DNA of 64,000 bases from Methylotenera_A sp040387515 (GTDB lineage: Bacteria > Pseudomonadota > Gammaproteobacteria > Burkholderiales > Methylophilaceae). Every line of letters begins with the position of its first letter. Positions within the stretch are counted from its first letter, which is position 1. The stretch is taken from NCBI GenBank assembly GCA_040387515.1, contig JAZKDP010000036.1:1-64000 (forward strand), read 5' to 3'. Both the position numbers and the translations under genes were made by a program. A model generated the notes under the pieces. That model saw only the letters and a program-made list of their open reading frames with translations. It did not search any database and was not told where the DNA came from. Of this stretch, positions 54,407-63,356 are shown in pieces.

Positions 54407-54696
54407 AATGATGTCCCTTTCTAATAAGTACAAAAAGGGCGCAAGCAATCACATTTACGCCGAAGCTATTTAAAATAACTTGTCAACATAAAACGCGTAA
54501 AGCATATATTTATTAAATTAAAATGCTTTTTACCAGCGCACGGGCACAGCCGCTAACCAGTAAAAGATAGATTGTGTGTAAATTAAATTTACGAATCTAT
54601 ATGATAGTTGCTTCAACATTTCACGAGCAACAATTGGGTCAGGGCAATGAGTCTAAAACTAAACTTTTATTGCTAACTTAGCTTTAAGTTGTGCGC
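54407..54696 (-). promoter_or_regulatory. Long untranslated leader of the DEAD-box helicase operon
   Basis: There is no plausible coding sequence in this stretch. With the promoter at 54697-54724, transcription would start near 54690, leaving a leader of about 284 nt. It contains AT-rich dyads (AAAGCAT at 54500 region with ATGCTTT at about 54533; GTAAATT/AATTTAC at 54578-54592). Long, foldable leaders are known for cold-shock mRNAs including DEAD-box helicases. Function here is inference. Confidence 0.5.
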
Positions 54697-54724
54697 ATTA
54701 TAAGCATTAATTTTACTTTGTCAA
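54697..54724 (-). promoter_or_regulatory. Consensus sigma-70 promoter of the DEAD-box helicase operon
   Basis: On the minus strand TTGACA (54724-54719) and TATAAT (54702-54697) are both perfect and separated by 16 bp. It is one of the strongest-looking promoters in the window. Confidence 0.8.
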
Positions 54725-54764
54725 AGGTTATTCCATTTTAATCAGCAGTTAATGACTGTTTATG

Positions 54765-54773
54765 TGTTAAAAT
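54765..54773 (+). promoter_or_regulatory. Extended -10 promoter element of typA (TGTTAAAAT)
   Basis: TG-T-TAAAAT at 54765-54773 predicts a start near 54780. This lies downstream of the first in-frame typA ATG (54752), so translation should begin at 54791 or 54803. Confidence 0.5.
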
Positions 54774-54790
54774 CGCGCCCTTTCAAACCA

Positions 54791-56623
54791 ATGGCTTCAT
54801 CTATGTCTACACCTAATTCCCGAAATCTGCGCAACGTCGCAATTATTGCCCACGTTGACCATGGTAAAACCACCATGGTAGATAAACTTTTACAACAAGC
54901 TGGCACGTTTGCTTCTCACCACGCAGTAGTAGAGCGTGTAATGGATAGCAATGAAATTGAAAAAGAGCGTGGCATTACTATTTTGGCCAAAAATACAGCC
55001 GTAAATTTTGAAGGCACACATATTAATATTGTGGATACGCCTGGCCATGCTGACTTTGGTGGCGAAGTAGAGCGCGTATTAGGTATGGTGGATGGTGTGG
55101 TGCTTTTGGTGGATGCCGTTGAAGGCCCAATGCCGCAAACGCGTTTTGTGACTAAAAAAGCACTGGCACTTGGTTTAAAACCAATCGTAGTAATTAACAA
55201 AGTGGATCGTCCAGGTGCGCGTACTGATTGGGTGATTAACCAAACGTTTGATTTGTTCGCTAACTTAGGCGCGACAGATGAGCAGTTAGACTTTCCAGTA
55301 GTGTACGCTTCTGCGATTAATGGCTATGCAATGCTAGACATGAAAGCACCTTCAGATAATATGCGTGCTTTGTTTGAAACGATTTTAAGCCACGTAGCGC
55401 CGCCAGTGGGTGACCCTGATGCGCCTTTGCAATTACAGATTTCTGCATTAGATTACTCTACTTACACGGGTAGATTAGGTGTTGGACGTGTGCGTAATGG
55501 TCGTGTCAAAACCGGCCAATCAGTTACTATCATGAATGAAGACAAACAAATCGCTCTTGGTAAAATCAACCAAGTATTAGGCTTTAGAGGCTTAGAGCGC
55601 GTGCCAGTTGAAGAAGCTGAAGCGGGCGATATTGTGATTATTTCTGGTTTAGATAATATCGGTATTGGTTTTACGATTTGCGACCGCGAAAATCCAAAAG
55701 GCTTGCCACATTTGGGCGTGGATGAACCAACATTAAGTATGGACTTTATGGTGAACACATCACCATTAGCTGGTACTGAAGGTAAATTTGTAACATCACG
55801 TCAAATTCGCGATCGTTTAACTAAAGAGCTTTTAGTCAACGTAGCTTTGCGCGTAGAAGAAACTGCCGATGCGGATATATTCCGCGTTTCAGGCCGTGGC
55901 GAGTTGCATTTGACTATTCTGCTAGAGAATATGCGCCGCGAAGGTTTTGAAATGGCGGTTGGTAAACCAAAAGTGGTGTACCGCGAAATCAATGGTGAAA
56001 AATGCGAGCCATATGAAATTCTAACTGTCGATTTAGAAGATGAGCACCAAGGTGCAGCGATGGAAGAATTAGGTCGCCGCCGTGGCGAAATGCAAAATAT
56101 GGAATCTGATGGTAATGGCCGTACACGCTTAGAATATAAAATTCCAGCACGTGGCTTAATTGGTTTCCAAGGTGAATTTTTAACCATGACACGCGGTACA
56201 GGTTTAATGGCACATATTTTTGATGAATATGCATCGATTAAAGCTGATATGCCAGGTCGTCGTAATGGTGTATTGATTTCTTCTGAGCAGGGCGAAGCAG
56301 TTGCTTATGCGTTGTGGAAATTGCAAGATCGCGGCAAAATGTTTGCGGTTCCTGGCGATAAATTGTACGAAGGTATGGTGATTGGTATTCACAGCCGCGA
56401 TAACGATTTGATTGTTAACCCGATCAAAGGTAAACAGTTAACCAACGTGCGTTCATCAGGTACTGATGAAGCGGTGCGCTTGATTACACCAATTGCATTG
56501 ACTTTAGAATCAGCTGTAGAGTTTATTGATGATGATGAACTGGTCGAAATTACGCCAAAAACCATTCGTATCCGTAAACGTTACTTGCTAGAGCATGAGC
56601 GTAAACGTTCTGCAAAAGAATAG
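54791..56623 (+). CDS. typA: Ribosome-associated translational GTPase TypA/BipA
   Basis: The protein is 610 residues from ATG 54791. The frame is open from ATG 54752, but that codon is upstream of the likely -10 box, and relatives begin close to NLRNVAIIAHVDHGKTT; ATG 54803 is equally plausible. G1 AHVDHGKTT, G3 DTPGHADFGGEV, G4 NKVDRPGAR and the switch ERGITI are intact, followed by EF-G-like domains and the BipA C-terminal domain (DMPGRRNGVLISSEQGEAV). It binds the 70S ribosome and supports assembly and growth under cold or stress, which fits its divergent partner helicases. Confidence 0.95.
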   Translation: MASSMSTPNSRNLRNVAIIAHVDHGKTTMVDKLLQQAGTFASHHAVVERVMDSNEIEKERGITILAKNTAVNFEGTHINIVDTPGHADFGGEVERVLGMVDGVVLLVDAVEGPMPQTRFVTKKALALGLKPIVVINKVDRPGARTDWVINQTFDLFANLGATDEQLDFPVVYASAINGYAMLDMKAPSDNMRALFETILSHVAPPVGDPDAPLQLQISALDYSTYTGRLGVGRVRNGRVKTGQSVTIMNEDKQIALGKINQVLGFRGLERVPVEEAEAGDIVIISGLDNIGIGFTICDRENPKGLPHLGVDEPTLSMDFMVNTSPLAGTEGKFVTSRQIRDRLTKELLVNVALRVEETADADIFRVSGRGELHLTILLENMRREGFEMAVGKPKVVYREINGEKCEPYEILTVDLEDEHQGAAMEELGRRRGEMQNMESDGNGRTRLEYKIPARGLIGFQGEFLTMTRGTGLMAHIFDEYASIKADMPGRRNGVLISSEQGEAVAYALWKLQDRGKMFAVPGDKLYEGMVIGIHSRDNDLIVNPIKGKQLTNVRSSGTDEAVRLITPIALTLESAVEFIDDDELVEITPKTIRIRKRYLLEHERKRSAKE

Positions 56624-56645
56624 TTCTTAAGTATATTCAGTCATT

Positions 56646-56673
56646 AAAAAAGCCAGCGTAAGCTGGCTTTTTT
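56646..56673. terminator. Bidirectional terminator between typA and the ABC-F gene
   Basis: GCCAGC-GTAA-GCTGGC is flanked by six A and six T residues. It differs from the hairpin at 21755 only in the loop. Confidence 0.9.
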
Positions 56674-56727
56674 AATGTGTTAATTTTATGGCACTTATTT
56701 TATAGGGCTTATTGATGAAAAGTTAAT

Positions 56728-58323
56728 TTATTCAACACCCTGACTTGCCAAGTAATCTTCATAATTACCCGTAAAGTCGACAATGCCATCGGCTTTAATT
56801 TCAATAATGCGGGTGGCGATTGAGCTGACAAATTCACGGTCATGGCTGACAAAGAATAGCGTGCCTTTGTATTTATCTAGCGCGACATTTAGGGCTTCGA
56901 TAGATTCCATATCCATGTGATTGGTAGGTTCATCCATTAGCATCACATTGGTTCTGGCTAGCATCATTTTGCCGTATAACATGCGGCCTTTTTCGCCGCC
57001 AGATAATACCTTGACGGATTTTTTAGTGTCGTCTCCACCGAACAACAAGCGGCCTAACATGCTACGCACCACTTGGTCATCGTCACCTGCTTGGCGGTAA
57101 AGCGTCATCCAATCAAACAAATCCTCACCGTTTTCAAACTCGTATTCGTGATCTTGCGCAAAATAGCCAATCGTAGCTTTTTCTGCCCATTTCACTTCGC
57201 CATGATTAGGATGTAAATCTCTAGCCAGACAACGTAAAAAGGTGGTTTTACCAATACCATTTTCGCCGATAATCGCTACTTTTTCGCCCGCTTCAAACAT
57301 TAACTCAACATTATTGAACAATATTTTATCGAAACCATGACTGACTTTTTTAAGCTCTACTGCGTTACGGTAAAGCTTTTCACGTTCATCATAGTCAAAG
57401 CGGATAAATGGATATTGACGGCTTGATGGCTTAAATTCTTTAATTTCAATTTTATCAATTTTCTTAGCGCGGCTAGTGGCTTGCTTTGCTTTAGAGGCAT
57501 TGGCAGAGAAGCGGCGAACGAAATCTTGTAATTCCGCAACCATCTGTTTCGCTTTATCATTATCTTTGGTTGCCTGCGCGCGCGCAGCAGTGCTGGCTTC
57601 CATGTAATCATCATAATTACCTGGATACATAGCGATTTTGCCAAAATCCATATCGCAAGTGTGCGTACACACTTGGTTTAAAAAGTGGCGGTCATGCGAA
57701 ATAATCACCATGGTGCAATCACGATTATTCAGCACGTCTTCTAACCAGCGAATGGTGTTGATGTCCAAGTTGTTGGTTGGTTCATCAAGCAACAAAATAT
57801 CAGGGTTAGAAAATAGTGCTTGTACCAGTAATACACGCAATTTCCAGCCTGGCGCGACTGCGCTCATTGGGCCGTTGTGTTGGTCAATAGGAATACCAAC
57901 GCCTAGGAGCAGTTCGCCAGCACGCGCTTCGGCGGTATAGCCATCATATTCTGCAAATACACCTTCTAATTCAGCAGCGTGCATATAGTCGTCTTCTGAC
58001 GCTTCTAGATTGGCATAAATAGCATCGCGCTCTTGCATTGCTGCCCACATTTTCTCATGACCCATCATCACGACGTCCAACACGCGTTGGTCTTCATAAG
58101 CAAATTGATCTTGACGCAGAAACGCCATACGTTCGTGGCTATCGATTGAAATATTGCCGGCGCTTGGTACTAACTCCCCCGCTAATATTTTCATATAAGT
58201 GGATTTTCCGCAGCCATTGGCGCCGATTAAACCGTAGCGATTACTGTCGCCAAATTTGACGGATATGTTCTCAAACAGTGGCTTTGCGCCAAATTGCATG
58301 GTGATATTATTACTAATTAACAC
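56728..58323 (-). CDS. ybiT: ABC-F family ATPase, YbiT-like
   Basis: The 531-residue protein has two ABC cassettes in tandem: GANGCGKST and GENGIGKTT (Walker A), LLLDEPTNNLD and MLMDEPTNHMD (Walker B), linked by an Arg/Lys/Ala-rich ABC-F linker near 240-310 (ARAQATKDNDKAKQMVAELQ). There are no membrane segments. Length and the sequence VAPGWKLRVLLVQALF fit the YbiT subgroup of translation factors acting at the ribosomal E site. It is convergent with typA. Confidence 0.9.
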   Translation of the reverse strand: MLISNNITMQFGAKPLFENISVKFGDSNRYGLIGANGCGKSTYMKILAGELVPSAGNISIDSHERMAFLRQDQFAYEDQRVLDVVMMGHEKMWAAMQERDAIYANLEASEDDYMHAAELEGVFAEYDGYTAEARAGELLLGVGIPIDQHNGPMSAVAPGWKLRVLLVQALFSNPDILLLDEPTNNLDINTIRWLEDVLNNRDCTMVIISHDRHFLNQVCTHTCDMDFGKIAMYPGNYDDYMEASTAARAQATKDNDKAKQMVAELQDFVRRFSANASKAKQATSRAKKIDKIEIKEFKPSSRQYPFIRFDYDEREKLYRNAVELKKVSHGFDKILFNNVELMFEAGEKVAIIGENGIGKTTFLRCLARDLHPNHGEVKWAEKATIGYFAQDHEYEFENGEDLFDWMTLYRQAGDDDQVVRSMLGRLLFGGDDTKKSVKVLSGGEKGRMLYGKMMLARTNVMLMDEPTNHMDMESIEALNVALDKYKGTLFFVSHDREFVSSIATRIIEIKADGIVDFTGNYEDYLASQGVE

Positions 58324-58392
58324 AGTGATACCTTAAAAAATGAGAATAAAGTTGAGCGTAAATAATAAAATTTCGCTTTTAGTAAAAAGTTG

Positions 58393-58995
58393 TTAAAATT
58401 TATTGTAAATAAGCACTTCGCTTAGCTCTAACTGGCCAGCACGTTGCGCAGCAGACTTAATAGCTTTGCCCACGGTGATAAACATCGCTGGTGTATGGTC
58501 AGGAGGTAAATTGATTAATTTAGCCACTGCGTCAAAATCAAAACCGTCCATTGGGCAGGTGTCGTAACCCATTTCTTTTGCAGCCAACATAATGGTTTGC
58601 GCAGCAATACCACATGATCGCATTGCTTCGTCGCGCTGAACGCGTTCATTATTTTCATAATAATGTCCAATAGCGGGGACTAAATGATCTTGTACAGCTT
58701 GTGGCGCGTTAGCCCAGTAGCGGCTTGGCTGTTTAGCCCAAGCCTGTAAATCGGCGGTTAATATAATGAGCAGAGAGGCCTCTTCAACTTGTGCTTGATT
58801 CCAACTAACTGCGCGAATTTGTTGACGTAAAACAGGGTCAGTCACCGCCACAAATCGCCAATGCTGAATATTAAAAGCAGTAGGCGACAATATAGCGAGC
58901 GATAATAATGACTCAATTTCCGCTTGTGTCATTTTGTGATCGGTATCGTAATGTTTAATCGAGCGGCGGGCTTGTATGGCTTCAATAACGTTCAA
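58393..58995 (-). CDS. Nitroreductase-family FMN oxidoreductase
   Basis: The protein is 200 residues from TTG 58995 (TGGGA about 9 bases before), which gives MNVIEAIQARRSIKHYD; the frame extends five codons further. It has the FMN-binding ARRSIKHYD start, SPTAFNIQHWRFVAV, and the GIAAQTIMLAAKEMGYDTCPMDGFD stretch of the family. Members reduce nitroaromatics, quinones or flavins with NAD(P)H. The physiological substrate cannot be read. It follows the Gre-factor gene on the same strand after 72 bp. Confidence 0.85.
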   Translation of the reverse strand: MNVIEAIQARRSIKHYDTDHKMTQAEIESLLSLAILSPTAFNIQHWRFVAVTDPVLRQQIRAVSWNQAQVEEASLLIILTADLQAWAKQPSRYWANAPQAVQDHLVPAIGHYYENNERVQRDEAMRSCGIAAQTIMLAAKEMGYDTCPMDGFDFDAVAKLINLPPDHTPAMFITVGKAIKSAAQRAGQLELSEVLIYNKF

Positions 58996-59067
58996 AATGC
59001 TTAATCCCAAAAAATCAATAATACTTAAGAATATAATATTTAAAAATACAGTTTAAAAAATGCTGTT

Positions 59068-59565
59068 TCAAACGTAGCGTATAGCAGTAATGGTTAACTC
59101 TTGGTTGCCAGCTGGTCGCAACCAAATGACCGACTCATCCAGTTTATGACCAATTAATGCTTGGCCAAGTGGCGATATATAGCTGATTTTGTTGGCTTTA
59201 ATATCCGCCTCATCTTCACCTACAATCGCGTACGTATGACTGTCACCAGCTTCATCTTCTACCGTAACGATTGCACCAAACACCACTGTTTGGCTGCTCA
59301 TATTAGGCTGTATGATTAGCGCGCTTTCTAAACGTGCTGCAACATACCTTAAATCGCGATTAACGACTGCTAATTGTTGTATTGCAGTTTGGTCATCTTT
59401 TTTGCTACTTAAATTTATGCGCTGTTTTTCCAATGATTCTGCCAGTAACTCTAGCTGACGGTAACCATTCGCTGTGACATAGTTAGCATGCTGGCTTACA
59501 GGCCGTTCCGGCACATCAGTGCCTGCATGTTCTAAATCATCTTCTTTAACAAATCCGCGGCTCAT
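59068..59565 (-). CDS. GreA/GreB-family transcription elongation factor
   Basis: The 165-residue protein has an N-terminal MSRGFVKEDD extension, a helical region about 33-85 that would form the coiled coil (RQLELLAESLEKQRINL, LRYVAARLESA), and a C-terminal FKBP-like domain (VVFGAIVTVEDEAGDSHTYAIVGEDEAD, ISPLGQALIGHKLDESV). Gre factors rescue backtracked RNA polymerase. The coiled-coil tip acidic pair is not obvious, so a non-cleaving regulator of the same fold is possible. A strong hairpin sits only 8 bp before its ATG. Confidence 0.82.
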   Translation of the reverse strand: MSRGFVKEDDLEHAGTDVPERPVSQHANYVTANGYRQLELLAESLEKQRINLSSKKDDQTAIQQLAVVNRDLRYVAARLESALIIQPNMSSQTVVFGAIVTVEDEAGDSHTYAIVGEDEADIKANKISYISPLGQALIGHKLDESVIWLRPAGNQELTITAIRYV

Positions 59566-59573
59566 AAAAGGTT

Positions 59574-59605
59574 AAGCCAAGCTTAACAATTGGTAAGCTT
59601 GGCTT
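59574..59605 (-). terminator. Hairpin between the small lipoprotein gene and the Gre-factor gene
   Basis: AAGCCAAGCTTA/TAAGCTTGGCTT gives a 12-bp perfect stem with an 8-nt loop. On the minus strand it is followed by AACCTTTTATG, only a modest T-tract that runs into the gre start codon. It may end the lipoprotein transcript or mask the gre ribosome binding site. Confidence 0.55.
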
Positions 59606-59621
59606 TTAGGCTTTATATTAA

Positions 59622-60074
59622 TTAAATAGGCGTATCAATAAACTCAATCGCAACATCATTGTATGCCGCTAAATCAGTTAATTTTTGACGCGTTTCTTTT
59701 GCACCAACCACAATCACTTTTGAACCGCTTATTTTATCTTTATTATTGGTCAGTGCTTTTGCCAATGTGGTTCCTGTCAGAGATTCATCTTCACCGGCCA
59801 CAATTACCGTGCGAGTTTTAAGTGCAAGACTGCTCGTTATCGCAACCACTTTGCCATTGTTAATGCCTTTTTCAACTGCACAATTCGCTAAGCGCGGTGC
59901 GACAAAACCATTCGGCGCATCAATAAATACCAGTGTATTTTTTTCACTAGGGTATTTAGCATTAACCGCGTCAAAAATCTTTTGCGGAGATTGATTGTAG
60001 GCGTGTTTATCGGTGGCGCAAGAAGCAAGCGCTAGTGTCAATAGACTAAAAATAACAGTTTGTATTAATTTCAT
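59622..60074 (-). CDS. Small lipoprotein of unknown function
   Basis: The 150-residue precursor has a lipobox LASC with C19 as the lipidated Cys. The body (LVFIDAPNGFVAPRLANCAVEKG, KTRTVIVAGEDESLTG, KVIVVGAKETRQKLTDLA) looks like a small alternating alpha/beta fold with a second Cys. I recognise no catalytic motif. It lies between guaA and the Gre gene, all on the minus strand. The purpose is unknown. Confidence 0.7.
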   Translation of the reverse strand: MKLIQTVIFSLLTLALASCATDKHAYNQSPQKIFDAVNAKYPSEKNTLVFIDAPNGFVAPRLANCAVEKGINNGKVVAITSSLALKTRTVIVAGEDESLTGTTLAKALTNNKDKISGSKVIVVGAKETRQKLTDLAAYNDVAIEFIDTPI

Positions 60075-60161
60075 TGTGCGTTCCTTCCCTCAATTACATC
60101 GCATCATAACATAATGAAAAAACGTAACCTATTGATAAATTTAAAAATTTAAGCAAGCGGC

Positions 60162-61769
60162 TTATTCCCATTCAATGGTCGCAGGCGGTTTTCCAGAAAT
60201 ATCGTAGACCACGCGATTAATGCCTCTAACCTCATTAATAATGCGATTAGACACTTTGCCCAGCAATGCATATGGCAATTCGGCCCAGTGTGCAGTCATA
60301 AAGTCGCTGGTGACTACTGCTCTAAGTGCCACAACATAATCATAAGTGCGGCCATCACCCATCACGCCAACCGACTTAACTGGTAAGAATACCGCAAAAG
60401 CTTGGCTGGTGAGCGCATACCAGCTTTTACCTGTTTTTTCGTCGATGGTGTTGCGTAGCTCTTCAATAAAAATAGCATCTGCACGGCGTAATAAATCGGC
60501 GAATTCGGTTTTGACTTTCCCCAAAATGCGTACGCCAAGGCCAGGGCCAGGGAAAGGGTGGCGATACACCATGTCATGCGGCAATCCAAGCGCCACGCCT
60601 AATTCGCGCACTTCATCTTTAAATAAATCGCGTAACGGTTCTAATAATTTCAGTCCCAATTTTTCTGGTAAGCCGCCGACATTGTGGTGGCTTTTAATGG
60701 TTACGGCTTTTTTAGATTTTGCACCACCTGATTCAATTACATCTGGATAAATCGTGCCTTGAGCGAGAAAAGTGGCGCCTTTATGCCCACCAGTACCTGC
60801 TTTTAGTTTAGCCGCTTCTGTTTTGAAAACCTCAACAAATTCGCGACCAATAATTTTACGTTTTGCTTCTGGCTCGCTGACGCCATTTAAATGCCCCATA
60901 AATTGTGCAGTGGCATCAACGCGAATCACTTTGACATGCAAACGCCCAGCGAACATATCCATGACCATGTCGCCTTCATTCAGTCGCAGTAAACCGTGGT
61001 CTACAAACACGCAGGTAAGTTGGTCGCCAATGGCGCGGTGGATTAAAGCGGCAGCAACTGAAGAATCAACGCCGCCAGATAAACCTAAAATGACTTCTTC
61101 ATCACCAACTTGGGTTTTGATTTTTGCTACGGCTTCAGCAATATAATCGCCCATAATCCAATCGGGTTTTGCTTGGCAGATTTCCAATACAAAACGCTCA
61201 AGCATGACTTGACCAAGTTTGGTATGCGTCACTTCTGGGTGAAACTGTACACCATAAAATTTGCGATCTTCATCAGCAAATGCGGCAATTGGCGTAGTTT
61301 CGTTGCTGGCAATCACTTTAAAATTGGGTGGTAATTCAGTCACTTTATCGCCATGACTCATCCATACGTCAATCAGGCCATGACCTTGCTCATTGCTGCG
61401 ATCTTGAATATCACGGAAAAGTGCAGAATGGCCATGGGCGCGAATTTCAGCGTGACCAAACTCACGTTTAGCACCAGCTTCCACTTTGCCGCCCAATTGT
61501 TGCGCCATGGTTTGCATGCCGTAGCAAATACCTAAAACAGGTACGCCTAATTCGAATACGGCTTGCGGTGCAGTGTCAGTATCTGCTTCATATACACTTG
61601 CATGGCTGCCAGAAAGAATAATGCCGTCTGCATTAAAGCTTTTAACAAAATCATCGGATACATCGCAAGGGTGAATTTCGCAATATACATGCGCTTCACG
61701 CACGCGACGTGCGATTAGTTGAGTGACTTGTGAGCCGAAATCGAGAATGAGGATTTTTGAATGGGACAT
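60162..61769 (-). CDS. guaA: GMP synthase (glutamine-hydrolysing) GuaA
   Basis: The protein is 535 residues from ATG 61769; a TTG three codons earlier is less likely since relatives begin MSHSKILILDFGSQ. It has the glutamine amidotransferase domain with nucleophile in GICYGMQTM and GVQFHPEVTHT (catalytic His, Glu), the ATP-pyrophosphatase loop GLSGGVDSSVAAALI, and the dimerisation domain ending RVVYDISGKPPATIEWE. It converts XMP to GMP. It follows guaB by 99 bp, with a long hairpin in the gap. Confidence 0.97.
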   Translation of the reverse strand: MSHSKILILDFGSQVTQLIARRVREAHVYCEIHPCDVSDDFVKSFNADGIILSGSHASVYEADTDTAPQAVFELGVPVLGICYGMQTMAQQLGGKVEAGAKREFGHAEIRAHGHSALFRDIQDRSNEQGHGLIDVWMSHGDKVTELPPNFKVIASNETTPIAAFADEDRKFYGVQFHPEVTHTKLGQVMLERFVLEICQAKPDWIMGDYIAEAVAKIKTQVGDEEVILGLSGGVDSSVAAALIHRAIGDQLTCVFVDHGLLRLNEGDMVMDMFAGRLHVKVIRVDATAQFMGHLNGVSEPEAKRKIIGREFVEVFKTEAAKLKAGTGGHKGATFLAQGTIYPDVIESGGAKSKKAVTIKSHHNVGGLPEKLGLKLLEPLRDLFKDEVRELGVALGLPHDMVYRHPFPGPGLGVRILGKVKTEFADLLRRADAIFIEELRNTIDEKTGKSWYALTSQAFAVFLPVKSVGVMGDGRTYDYVVALRAVVTSDFMTAHWAELPYALLGKVSNRIINEVRGINRVVYDISGKPPATIEWE

Positions 61770-61790
61770 GTTTATCAATACTAAAAGTTA

Positions 61791-61825
61791 AGGGCAAATG
61801 GTTTTATCAATAAACCATTCGCCCT
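61791..61825 (-). promoter_or_regulatory. Long hairpin in the guaB-guaA intergenic region
   Basis: A 14-bp stem with a single mismatch (61791-61804 paired with 61812-61825; AGGGC and AAATGGTTT arms) closes on a 7-nt loop, 21 bp before the guaA ATG. On the minus strand it is followed by TAACTTTTAG, a poor T-tract. It could be a partial terminator or processing site that sets the guaA to guaB ratio. Confidence 0.6.
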
Positions 61826-61868
61826 AATTTAAATAAATGAGTCAATACGATGCTAGTCGACTCTTTAA

Positions 61869-63329
61869 CTAGTCAATTCTGTAATTAGGCGCTTCTTTGG
61901 TAATTTGCACGTCATGGACATGCGACTCGCGCATGCCGGCACTGGTGATTTGCACAAATGCTGCTTTCTCACGCATTTGAGTAATATCCGCTGCACCCAC
62001 ATATCCCATGGATGCGCGTAAACCACCCATTAACTGGTGAATTACCGCTAATACACTGCCTTTATAAGGCACGCGGCCCTCAATGCCTTCTGGCACCAGT
62101 TTGTCGGCATTGCCATTATTGTCTTGGAAATATCGATCACTAGAGCCTTTTTGCATCGCACCAATTGAGCCCATGCCGCGATACGATTTGTAAGAGCGGC
62201 CTTGAAATAGCTCTACTTCACCAGGCGCCTCTTCAGTGCCAGCAAACATGCCGCCTAGCATGACAGAGTAAGCACCTGCGGCGATAGCTTTTGAGATGTC
62301 GCCAGAAAAACGAATACCGCCATCGGCAATAAATGGTACGCCTGACCCACGCAAGGCCTCTTCAACATTACTGATGGCTGAGATTTGCGGAACGCCTACG
62401 CCAGCAACGATACGAGTTGTGCAGATTGAGCCAGGACCGATACCCACTTTAACGCCATCTGCACCAGCATCTACAAGTGCCTTGGCTGCATCTGCAGTGG
62501 CAATGTTGCCGCCGATTACTTCAATGTGTGGATAGTTTTTCTTTACCCAATTCACCCGATCTAAAACGCCTTGTGAATGGCCGTGTGCGGTATCAACCAC
62601 AATGACATCGACGCCAGCAGCGGCTAATGCTGCCACGCGCTCTTCAGTTTCTGCACCGACACCAACTGCTGCGCCAACGCGTAAGCGGCCTTTACTGTCT
62701 TTACAGGCAAAGGGGTGGTCATGGGATTTTTGAATATCTTTAACAGTGATTAAGCCTTTAAGTGTATCAACTTCATCGATTACTAATACGCGTTCTAAGC
62801 GATGTTGATGCAGCAGACGAATCACTTCTTCTTTGCTTGCGCCTTCGCGTACCGTAATTAAACGGGCACGAGGTGTCATGATATTGCTAATAGATTGGTC
62901 TAAATTTGTCTCAAATCGTAAATCACGATTGGTGACAATGCCAACTATTTTGTCGCCATCAACAACAGGTAGGCCGGATATTTTATGTTTAAGTGTTAAT
63001 GCTAAAACGTCGCGCACAGTCATGTGCGGCTGAATCGTCACCGGATCATTTACTACACCAGATTCAAAGCGTTTAACGCGCGAAACATGTGCTGCTTGCT
63101 CAGCGGCTGTCATATTTTTATGAATAATACCAAGTCCGCCTTCTTGCGCTAATGCAATGGCTAACGGCGCTTCGGTTACAGTATCCATCGCGGCAGAAAC
63201 TAGGGGGATATTGAGTTTAATGTTTCGGGTGAGTTGCGTACTAAGACTAACTTCGCGTGGCATGACCACTGAGTGCGCAGGAACTAGTAAAACATCATCA
63301 AAAGTAAGAGCTTGTTGCAGCAAACGCAT
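61869..63329 (-). CDS. guaB: IMP dehydrogenase GuaB
   Basis: This 486-residue TIM-barrel enzyme has a CBS-domain pair (about 90-205; MTVRDVLALTLKHKISGLPVV, EVIRLLHQHRLERVLVID), the VDTAHGHS motif, the active-site Cys in GPGSICTTRIVAG (about 302-305) and YRGMGSIGAM. It oxidises IMP to XMP, the first committed step to guanine nucleotides. AAGGA precedes ATG 63329. It leads the guaBA operon. Confidence 0.97.
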   Translation of the reverse strand: MRLLQQALTFDDVLLVPAHSVVMPREVSLSTQLTRNIKLNIPLVSAAMDTVTEAPLAIALAQEGGLGIIHKNMTAAEQAAHVSRVKRFESGVVNDPVTIQPHMTVRDVLALTLKHKISGLPVVDGDKIVGIVTNRDLRFETNLDQSISNIMTPRARLITVREGASKEEVIRLLHQHRLERVLVIDEVDTLKGLITVKDIQKSHDHPFACKDSKGRLRVGAAVGVGAETEERVAALAAAGVDVIVVDTAHGHSQGVLDRVNWVKKNYPHIEVIGGNIATADAAKALVDAGADGVKVGIGPGSICTTRIVAGVGVPQISAISNVEEALRGSGVPFIADGGIRFSGDISKAIAAGAYSVMLGGMFAGTEEAPGEVELFQGRSYKSYRGMGSIGAMQKGSSDRYFQDNNGNADKLVPEGIEGRVPYKGSVLAVIHQLMGGLRASMGYVGAADITQMREKAAFVQITSAGMRESHVHDVQITKEAPNYRID

Positions 63330-63356
63330 GAGTAATCCTTATTTCCAAAACGAGAT

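Noticed and set aside
54464..54486. Second promoter for the helicase operon (TTGACA at 54486-54481, minus strand)
   Set aside because: The -35 hexamer is perfect, but no acceptable -10 lies 15-19 bp downstream.
54750..54790. TypA start at ATG 54752
   Set aside because: It would lie upstream of the likely -10 box (54768-54773), and the added residues do not match other TypA proteins.
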